Source: an uncultured Chloroflexota bacterium (GTDB taxonomy: Bacteria; Chloroflexota; Anaerolineae; Anaerolineales; Villigracilaceae). Taken from it: DNA of 5,494 nt. The position numbers and the translations under genes are program-made. Location: NCBI GenBank assembly GCA_903837815.1, contig CAILWD010000385.1, positions 1 through 5,494 on the forward strand, written 5' to 3'. The notes beneath the pieces are model-generated. The model did not search any database, was not told the origin of the DNA, and saw nothing but the letters and a program-made list of their open reading frames with translations. Shown one piece after another: positions 1 to 4,285 of the stretch; the first letter of the stretch is position 1, and each line of letters starts with the position of its first letter.

Positions 1-3
1 ACC

Positions 4-28
4 TCCCCAGTCATCGGCTGGGGATTTT
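4..28 (+). terminator. Terminator-like hairpin in the leader of btuF
   Basis: A 7-bp perfect stem (TCCCCAG at 4-10 with CTGGGGA at 18-24) encloses a 7-base loop and is followed at once by TTTT (25-28). A GC-rich stem with a short T-run is the form of an intrinsic terminator. It may end an upstream transcript. Because it lies about 90 bases before a corrinoid-uptake gene, it could instead be the expression platform of a cobalamin riboswitch whose aptamer lies left of the window. No B12-box sequence is visible in the window, so the second reading is only an inference. Confidence 0.5.
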
Positions 29-43
29 GATTCTCGTAACACA

Positions 44-95
44 GGAGTCCAAAAGTTCTACTTTTGGACTGGCGGAAGTAGAACTTCCGCACTCC
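44..95. repeat. Double-hairpin inverted repeat with complementary loops
   Basis: Two perfect hairpins lie almost end to end. The first pairs 46-55 with 61-70 (10 bp, loop TTCTA). The second pairs 72-78 with 84-90 (7 bp, loop TAGAA). The loops are reverse complements of each other, and the complementarity extends to 11 bases (53-63 against 76-86). Flanking GGAGT (44-48) and ACTCC (91-95) are also complementary, so the whole unit is a dyad made of two smaller dyads. It ends 8 bases before the ribosome binding site of btuF (AAGGA, 103-107). It looks like a mobile or dispersed intergenic repeat, or a structured leader RNA. Genome copy number cannot be judged from here. Confidence 0.75.
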
Positions 96-115
96 ATACG
101 AAAAGGAAAATATTT

Positions 116-1096
116 ATGTTTCGCAAATCCCTTATTCTGACATTACTCCTTGCCCTGCTGATCGCAGGTTGCGCTCCCGCCGCCACCCCGACGCCTGCTC
201 CCGTTGCAACAGAAGCTCCCGCCGTCGAAGCCCCTGCGGCAACCCAAGCCCCTGTTTTGGAAGAAATCTCATTCACCGACGCGCTTGGCAATGCGATCAC
301 CTTGAAAGGCACAGCCCAACGCATCGTTTCCCTCTCGCCCTCTGTAACCGAGTCCCTCTTTGCCATCGGCGCGGGTGGACAGATGGTCGGGCGCACCGAC
401 TATTGCAACTACCCTGAAGAAGCCCTTTCCTTGCCGAGTGTCGGCGGGTTTGACGCATCCAACATCAGCATGGAATCCATCATCGCCCTCGAACCTGACC
501 TGGTGATCGGCGGCTCTGTGTATCAGGCAGATGTCATCAAGTCCATTCAAGAAGCAGGCATTCCTGCCTTCGTCAGCCAGCCCGCGAATATTCAAGGCAT
601 CATGGACTCGCTGGCCTTGTTCGGAAAAATCACCGGCCACGTGGACGAAGCCGCTGCCGTTGCAAACGAAATGCAAGCGCGGGTGGATGCAGTCAAACAA
701 GTTGTGGCTGGCGTCCCCGCCGACCAGCGCCCAACCGTTTTCTATGAAGTCTGGCACGAACCGCTCATGTCTGCCAACAACAAAACCGTCGTCGGCGAAG
801 TGATCGACCTGGCTGGCGGTGTGAACATCTTTGCCGACCTGCCCGACGAGTACCCCACCGTCAGCGCGGAGCAGATATTGGATGTTGACCCGCAATTCAT
901 CATCGGCCCCAGCAGTCACGCCGACCAGATGACCTCTGAAATCATCGGCGGACGTGAAGGCTGGGAAAACCTGAGCGCCGTCACGAACAACGCCATCTTC
1001 ATCGTAGACGGCGACATCATCTCGCGCTACAGCCCGCGCATCGTCGAAGTGCTGGACGAGTTCGCCAAGACCCTGCACCCCGATTTGTTCAAGTAA
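116..1096 (+). CDS. btuF: Corrinoid (vitamin B12) ABC transporter substrate-binding lipoprotein BtuF
   Basis: 326-residue binding protein of the BtuF/FepB-type (helical-backbone metal receptor) superfamily, which captures a corrinoid outside the membrane and delivers it to BtuC. Residues 1-19 form a lipoprotein signal: basic MFRK, a hydrophobic core, and lipobox IAGC with Cys19 as the lipid anchor. Residues 20-47 are an Ala/Pro/Thr/Glu-rich tether. The folded domain starts near 51; RIVSLSPSVTES (69-80), SIIALEPDLVIGG (121-133) and SPRIVEVLDEF (306-316) match BtuF-like proteins. Glu79 and Glu252 (in VSAEQIL) align with the two surface glutamates that in E. coli BtuF dock on BtuC arginines. The start is set by AAGGA at 103-107, 8 bases before ATG, and by the signal peptide. 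A siderophore-binding paralogue would look similar, but the adjacent cobO and cbiA favour corrinoids. Confidence 0.88.
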   Translation: MFRKSLILTLLLALLIAGCAPAATPTPAPVATEAPAVEAPAATQAPVLEEISFTDALGNAITLKGTAQRIVSLSPSVTESLFAIGAGGQMVGRTDYCNYPEEALSLPSVGGFDASNISMESIIALEPDLVIGGSVYQADVIKSIQEAGIPAFVSQPANIQGIMDSLALFGKITGHVDEAAAVANEMQARVDAVKQVVAGVPADQRPTVFYEVWHEPLMSANNKTVVGEVIDLAGGVNIFADLPDEYPTVSAEQILDVDPQFIIGPSSHADQMTSEIIGGREGWENLSAVTNNAIFIVDGDIISRYSPRIVEVLDEFAKTLHPDLFK

Positions 1097-1100
1097 AGCG

Positions 1101-1145
1101 CTTCGACTACGCTCAGCGCGAAGTTCGTCCTGAGCGTAGTCGAAG
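1101..1145. repeat. 16-bp perfect inverted repeat between btuF and btuC
   Basis: CTTCGACTACGCTCAG (1101-1116) is an exact reverse complement of 1130-1145, with a 13-base spacer. It starts 5 bases after the btuF stop and fills 45 of the 59 intergenic bases. It has no T-run after the right arm, so it is not a classical terminator. The sequence type is one I associate with dispersed repeats in Anaerolineae genomes, which is recollection and not a search result. Its right arm runs into the ribosome binding site of btuC. In RNA it would make a strong hairpin that could stabilise the btuF message or modulate btuC translation. Confidence 0.85.
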
Positions 1146-1147
1146 GA
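1143..1147 (+). promoter_or_regulatory. Ribosome binding site of btuC, partly inside a repeat arm
   Basis: AAGGA lies 8 bases before the btuC ATG (1156). Its first three bases (1143-1145) are the last three of the inverted-repeat arm, so a folded hairpin would cover part of the site. It supports the start chosen for btuC. Confidence 0.7.
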
Positions 1148-1155
1148 CAAACCAC

Positions 1156-2136
1156 ATGACCCGCACCGCCTCGATTTTCATCGGATTGACCGCACTGCTC
1201 CTCATCGGCAGCCTGCTCAGTTTGGGCATGGGCGCGGTCAGCATCAGCCCGTCTGAAACGCTGGCAGCCCTCAGCGGGAATCCCGTCAAGGCATCGCACG
1301 CCACCATTCTTTGGGATTTCCGAGTCGCCCGCGTGTTGCTGGTACTCCTGTGCGGCTCCGCCCTCGCCTCGGCTGGGTCGGCGTTTCAGGGACTTTTTCG
1401 CAACCCGCTGGCTGACCCGTACATCGTCGGCGCATCGGGCGGCGCGGCGTTGGGCGCGACTTTGGCAGTGGTCTTCCATCGCGCTGTGCCCATTGGCGTG
1501 GCGGGATTTCTCGGCGCGTTGGGCGCAGTGTTGGTGGTGTACGCGATTGCCGAAGCCAGCAACTTTGGCTCGGTTGTCTCCCTGCTGTTGGCGGGCGCGG
1601 CGATGAGTACCATGCTCTCGGCAATCGTGTCGTTGCTTCTGCTTTTGAGCGACGAAGTTCTGCACGAAATTTTTTCCTGGCTGATGGGCGGATTCTCTGG
1701 GCGCAGTTGGTCGCACCTGACTCAGGCAAGCGTCGCCGCCTTTTTGGGTATCGCCATCATCCTGCCCATGTCCCGCGCACTGGACGCGCTCTCTGCGGGC
1801 GAATCAAGCGCTGAGGCTTTGGGGCTTGACCTGCGCCGCGCCCGCCTGTTGATTGTCATCGGCGCGAGTTTGTCCACGGCGGCGGCGGTCTCTGCCAGCG
1901 GAATTATCGGATTCGTCGGGCTGATTGCTCCGCATTTGGCGCGGCGATTGGTTGGCGCGTCTCACGCAGTCGTCATCCCCGCCTCGATGTTGCTGGGTAG
2001 TATTTTGCTCCTCGTCGCCGACGACCTGGCGCGGACGATTGCCGCTCCGCTCGAATTACCCGTCGGCGTGTTCACCGCTTTACTCGGCGGCCCCTTTTTC
2101 CTCTTCCTGCTGAGAAAAGGCGTCGCGAGTTCGTAA
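1156..2136 (+). CDS. btuC: Corrinoid ABC transporter permease BtuC (FecCD family)
   Basis: 326-residue integral membrane permease of the BtuC/FecCD/FhuB family, which forms, as a dimer, the channel through which the corrinoid enters the cell. The usual family length is about 320-350 residues. Family hallmarks appear in order: first membrane helix from about 6-27; RVARVLLVLLCGSALASAG (56-74); QGLFRNPLADP (78-88) followed by a Gly/Ala-rich helix; the cytoplasmic coupling segment around EALGLDLRRARLL (220-232) that contacts the ATPase; GIIGFVGLIAPHLARRLVG (249-267); ADDLAR (288-293); and ELPVGVFTALLGGPFF (300-315). Several further hydrophobic stretches fit a roughly ten-helix topology. The ATG is preceded by AAGGA at 8 bases. 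Its position between btuF and btuD gives the classic importer order. Sequence alone cannot separate corrinoid from iron-siderophore specificity; the downstream genes decide the call. Confidence 0.88.
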   Translation: MTRTASIFIGLTALLLIGSLLSLGMGAVSISPSETLAALSGNPVKASHATILWDFRVARVLLVLLCGSALASAGSAFQGLFRNPLADPYIVGASGGAALGATLAVVFHRAVPIGVAGFLGALGAVLVVYAIAEASNFGSVVSLLLAGAAMSTMLSAIVSLLLLLSDEVLHEIFSWLMGGFSGRSWSHLTQASVAAFLGIAIILPMSRALDALSAGESSAEALGLDLRRARLLIVIGASLSTAAAVSASGIIGFVGLIAPHLARRLVGASHAVVIPASMLLGSILLLVADDLARTIAAPLELPVGVFTALLGGPFFLFLLRKGVASS

Positions 2137-2144
2137 GAAAATCG

Positions 2145-2221
2145 ACCACCGATAAACACAGATGAAACGGATTTTTGAATTTCATCAACCATATCTGTGT
2201 TTATCCGTGTTCATCTGTGGT
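2145..2221. repeat. Imperfect inverted repeat between btuC and btuD
   Basis: GATAAACACAGAT (2151-2163) is the exact reverse complement of 2193-2205 (13 bp). An inner pair GATGAAA (2161-2167) with TTTCATC (2180-2186) and an outer pair ACCAC (2145-2149) with GTGGT (2217-2221) extend it. The right side carries an additional 11 bases (2206-2216) between its inner and outer arms, so the structure is asymmetric. It is more AT-rich than the surrounding genes and unrelated in sequence to the other repeats here. It occupies 77 of the 108 bases between the two genes and has no protein-coding signature. Probably a dispersed intergenic repeat. Confidence 0.75.
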
Positions 2222-2232
2222 TTAGGATTGCC

Positions 2233-2238
2233 AAGGAG
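2233..2238 (+). promoter_or_regulatory. Ribosome binding site that fixes the btuD start
   Basis: AAGGAG lies 6 bases before ATG at 2245. The same frame is open further upstream to a GTG at 2197, but that codon sits inside the inverted-repeat arm and would add 16 residues with no family similarity. The strong site here therefore decides the start. Confidence 0.85.
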
Positions 2239-2244
2239 TTTGCC

Positions 2245-3012
2245 ATGTTACTTTCTGCCAATTCCCTCTCGCTCAGTTACAACGGACATAACGTTGTCGA
2301 AGGATTCAACCTGTCCATCCCAAAACGAACCATCGTCGGCTTGGTTGGCCCCAACGGCTCTGGCAAGACGACCATTTTGCGCGCGTTGGCTGGCTTGATT
2401 GAACCCCGCGCAGGGACGGCGTTGGTGCAGGGCAAACACGCCTCTCGTTTGGACAAGCGACTCCGCGCCCGTCAGATTGGCTGGGTTCCCCAACAGGAAA
2501 GCGCCGCCTGGCCCCTGACCGTTTCCGAAGTTGTCCGCCTCGGACGCGCTCCGCATCGCGGCTGGCTCATGCCCTTCACCACCGAAGACATGGACATCGT
2601 CGAATGCGCCCTCGCCCGCGCCGATTTGCTCGCGCTCAAACATCGCCCCGTCAATAAATTATCGGGCGGAGAATTTCAGCGTGTGTTGATTGCCCGCGTG
2701 CTGGCTCAAGAACCCGAAGCGCTGCTTTTGGATGAACCCACCGCGAGCCTCGACATCCATCACCAAATCCAAGTCCTTGACCTCGTGCGCGGACTGGTTC
2801 ACGAAAAAGGTCTCTCCGTCGTCATGGCAATCCATGACCTGAATCTCGCCGTGCGCTACTGCGACCAGTTGGTTTTGCTCAATCGCGGAAAGCAAGTCAG
2901 CGCGGGGACTCCCGAAGAAGTTCTCACTCCGCAAAATCTGCACACCGTCTTCGGCGTCAACGCCCAACTTTACCGTGACCCGTGGGGCGCTTGGGCGGTC
3001 AGCGTTCAATAA
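2245..3012 (+). CDS. btuD: Corrinoid ABC transporter ATP-binding protein BtuD
   Basis: 255-residue ABC ATPase of the FecE/HmuV/BtuD type that drives import through BtuC from the cytoplasmic side. All catalytic motifs are present: Walker A GPNGSGKT (35-42); Q-loop VPQQ (81-84); signature LSGGEFQR (139-146); Walker B ALLLDEP (159-165) with Asp163 and catalytic Glu164; D-loop SLD (168-170); and switch His197 in AIHDLN. The segment GWLMPFTTEDMDIVECALAR (106-125), between the Q-loop and the signature, is typical of this subfamily. Length matches the usual 250-270 residues. A repeat-bearing gap of 108 bases separates it from btuC, but the genes remain collinear and probably cotranscribed. Substrate specificity is inferred from neighbours, since the ATPase itself is shared in form with iron-siderophore systems. 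Confidence 0.9.
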   Translation: MLLSANSLSLSYNGHNVVEGFNLSIPKRTIVGLVGPNGSGKTTILRALAGLIEPRAGTALVQGKHASRLDKRLRARQIGWVPQQESAAWPLTVSEVVRLGRAPHRGWLMPFTTEDMDIVECALARADLLALKHRPVNKLSGGEFQRVLIARVLAQEPEALLLDEPTASLDIHHQIQVLDLVRGLVHEKGLSVVMAIHDLNLAVRYCDQLVLLNRGKQVSAGTPEEVLTPQNLHTVFGVNAQLYRDPWGAWAVSVQ

Positions 3013-3017
3013 AACAC

Positions 3018-3085
3018 AGACCTGACAGGTTTCAAAAAGTCAACTCAGTCAAACGGGTTTTCGTGGAAACCTGTCAGGTCTTTTT
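3018..3085 (+). terminator. Inverted repeat plus T-run, possible terminator after btuD
   Basis: AGACCTGACAGGTTTC (3018-3033) is an exact reverse complement of 3066-3081 (16 bp), with a 32-base spacer, and the right arm leads into TTTTT (3081-3085). Each arm is itself a small palindrome (ACCTG-A-CAGGT at 3020-3030 and ACCTG-T-CAGGT at 3069-3079), so either one long or two short hairpins can form. The long loop is unusual for an intrinsic terminator, and the element may simply be another dispersed repeat that ended up beside a T-run. If it works, it would divide the transporter transcript from the cobO-cbiA transcript, or act as partial attenuation. Confidence 0.5.
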
Positions 3086-3100
3086 CAAAAGGAAAACATA

Positions 3101-3628
3101 ATGCCTGACAAAAAAGGTTTACTCATCGTCAACACGGGCGACGGCAAGGGAAAATCCACCGCCGCGTTTGGGACTCTGCTCCGCGCCTGGGGGCGGGGGA
3201 TGAAGATTTGCGTCGTGCAATTCATCAAATCGGAAACAGGCGCGTGGGGAGAAATCAAAGCCGCCAAGAAGATGGGCATCGAATGGCTCACCACAGGCGA
3301 CGGCTTCACCTGGCTGTCCAAAGACATGGACGAAACTACCGCCCGCGCCCAACACGGCTGGAAACTGGCTCAGGAAAAAATATCCAGCGGAAACTACGAT
3401 TTGATTCTGCTTGACGAGTTCACCTACCCGCTTCACTACGGCTGGTTGGACACCGCCGAAGTTTTGGACTGGCTCAAAGAGAATCGTCCGCCCAACCTGC
3501 ACTTAATTATCACGGGACGTTCCGCGCCCGAAGCCTTAATCCAAGCTGCGGACTTGGTGACCGAAATGAAACTGGTCAAACATCCCTACGAGCAGGGACT
3601 CAAGGCTCAGGCGGGAATCGAGTTTTAG
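3101..3628 (+). CDS. cobO: Corrinoid adenosyltransferase CobO/BtuR, copy 1
   Basis: 175-residue ATP:cob(I)alamin (cobyrinate a,c-diamide) adenosyltransferase of the CobA/CobO/BtuR family, a cytoplasmic enzyme that transfers the 5'-deoxyadenosyl group of ATP to the reduced corrinoid cobalt. Visible features: P-loop GDGKGKST (13-20), VVQFIK (38-43), the corrinoid-pocket motif GDGFTW (66-71), Walker-B-like LILLDEFTY (101-109), HLIITGR (134-140), and the usual C-terminus GLKAQAGIEF (166-175). Phe69 and Trp71 align with Phe91 and Trp93 of Salmonella CobA, which help form the four-coordinate cob(II)alamin intermediate. The protein begins about 25 residues later than Salmonella CobA and so lacks its N-terminal capping helix. 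ATG is preceded by AAGGA at 7 bases. This is the canonical member of the tandem pair. Confidence 0.93.
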   Translation: MPDKKGLLIVNTGDGKGKSTAAFGTLLRAWGRGMKICVVQFIKSETGAWGEIKAAKKMGIEWLTTGDGFTWLSKDMDETTARAQHGWKLAQEKISSGNYDLILLDEFTYPLHYGWLDTAEVLDWLKENRPPNLHLIITGRSAPEALIQAADLVTEMKLVKHPYEQGLKAQAGIEF

Positions 3629-3629
3629 A

Positions 3630-3750
3630 TGTCATTGCGAGGGCGCTCTTGTTCTTCCCTGGCACCGCCCGCCAGGGCAGGTGTGCCCGAAGCAATCTCC
3701 CAATGAATACGAGATTGCTTCGTCAGGCTAACGCCCTCCTCGCAATGACA
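3630..3750. repeat. MITE-like structured repeat between the two cobO genes
   Basis: A 121-base element bounded by a 13-bp perfect terminal inverted repeat (TGTCATTGCGAGG at 3630-3642, reverse-complemented at 3738-3750). Inside are two further perfect hairpins: CCCTGGC/GCCAGGG (3657-3663 with 3671-3677) and CGAAGCAATCTC/GAGATTGCTTCG (3688-3699 with 3711-3722). An alternate pairing AGGGCG (3640-3645) with CGCCCT (3732-3737) is possible. It begins one base after the cobO1 stop and ends 10 bases before the cobO2 start, filling nearly the entire gap. It has no open reading frame of its own and I see no target-site duplication. Repeats ending in GTCATTGCGAGG are, from memory, widespread in bacterial intergenic regions, including Chloroflexota. 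Confidence 0.85.
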
Positions 3751-3760
3751 GGATAACAAG

Positions 3761-4285
3761 ATGAAAAAAGGCTTACTCATCGTCAACACAGGCGACGGCA
3801 AGGGAAAGTCTACTGCCGCACTTGGGATTCTGCTTCGCGCCTGGGGGCGGGGAATGCGCGTGGGCATGTTCCAATTCTTGAAGAGCGGCGCGGCGGACTA
3901 CGGCGAATATCGAGCCGCGCAAAAACTCGGCATCGAAATTGAGTCGCTCGGCGACGGCTGTTCGTGGGAGAGCAAAGACTGGGAAGTCTCACGCGAGGTC
4001 AATTTGTCGGCGTGGGAAAAGGTCAGGGAAAAAATCACCAGCGGCGGGTACGATGTCCTTGTGTTGGACGAGTTCACTTTCCTTCTTCATTTCAAATGGC
4101 TCGACGCCGCCGAAACCGTCCGCTGGATTATCCAAAACAAGCCGCCGACCCTGCACCTGATTATCACAGGACGCTACGCCCCGCAGGAGTTGATTTCCGC
4201 CGCAGACCTCGTGACCGAAGCGCTCGAAGTCAAACATCATTACAAAGAGCAGGGGCTGACCTCCGTGCCTGGGATAGACCGATGA
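3761..4285 (+). CDS. cobO: Divergent corrinoid adenosyltransferase CobO/BtuR, copy 2
   Basis: 174-residue paralogue of the preceding gene, about 58% identical by hand count with one gap. It keeps the P-loop GDGKGKST (11-18), the Walker-B-like VLVLDEFTF (99-107) and HLIITGR (132-138), so ATP binding is probably preserved. Two regions depart from the family. First, GDGFTW becomes GDGCSW (64-69): Cys67 replaces the Phe that corresponds to Salmonella CobA Phe91, while Trp69 is kept. Second, the conserved KAQxGIEF-type C-terminus becomes TSVPGIDR (167-174), with a one-residue insertion just before it. It could be an adenosyltransferase with changed corrinoid preference, a poorly active one, or one with a carrier role. 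The start is backed by AGGA (3750-3753), whose first base is the last base of the repeat. Its stop overlaps the cbiA start. Confidence 0.88.
   Translation: MKKGLLIVNTGDGKGKSTAALGILLRAWGRGMRVGMFQFLKSGAADYGEYRAAQKLGIEIESLGDGCSWESKDWEVSREVNLSAWEKVREKITSGGYDVLVLDEFTFLLHFKWLDAAETVRWIIQNKPPTLHLIITGRYAPQELISAADLVTEALEVKHHYKEQGLTSVPGIDR
4282..4285 (+). other. ATGA stop-start overlap linking cobO copy 2 and cbiA
   Basis: The cbiA ATG (4282-4284) overlaps the cobO2 TGA (4283-4285). Only a weak GGGA (4271-4274) precedes it, so cbiA translation probably depends on ribosomes finishing cobO2. This points to one transcript and matched output of the two proteins. Confidence 0.85.

Noticed and set aside
27..55. 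Possible promoter for btuF with TTGATT (27-32) as -35
   Set aside because: No acceptable -10 sequence appears 16-18 bases downstream; that spot is occupied by the hairpin stem.
1..115. Cobalamin riboswitch aptamer in the leader
   Set aside because: No B12-box-like core is present in these 115 bases, and the space is too short for the aptamer, so only a possible expression platform can be discussed.
269..1150. Long minus-strand open frame (293 codons) opposite btuF, and a second one at 1027-1716 opposite btuC
   Set aside because: They lie opposite clear btuF and btuC genes, and their starts or ends are built from the 1101-1145 repeat. They show no family motifs and are byproducts of GC-rich codon bias.
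2197..2244. Upstream GTG start that would lengthen BtuD by 16 residues
   Set aside because: The GTG is inside the inverted repeat and has no ribosome binding site, whereas AAGGAG sits 6 bases before ATG 2245, where similarity to ABC ATPases begins.
2162..2398. Short plus-strand open frame starting in the btuC/btuD gap
   Set aside because: Its first third is translated repeat sequence and the remainder overlaps btuD in another frame. It has no ribosome binding site or recognisable domain.
116..3012. Iron-siderophore (FepBDC/FhuBCD-type) importer instead of a B12 importer
   Set aside because: The three protein families overlap, so it cannot be excluded from the transporter alone. The BtuF-like SPRI C-terminal motif and the adjacent cobO and cbiA genes make corrinoid the better call.
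3630..3750. CRISPR array or tRNA in the cobO1/cobO2 gap, because of repeated hairpins
   Set aside because: The repeats are nested inverted arms, not spaced direct repeats, and no cloverleaf with a plausible anticodon arm or TPsiC motif is present.
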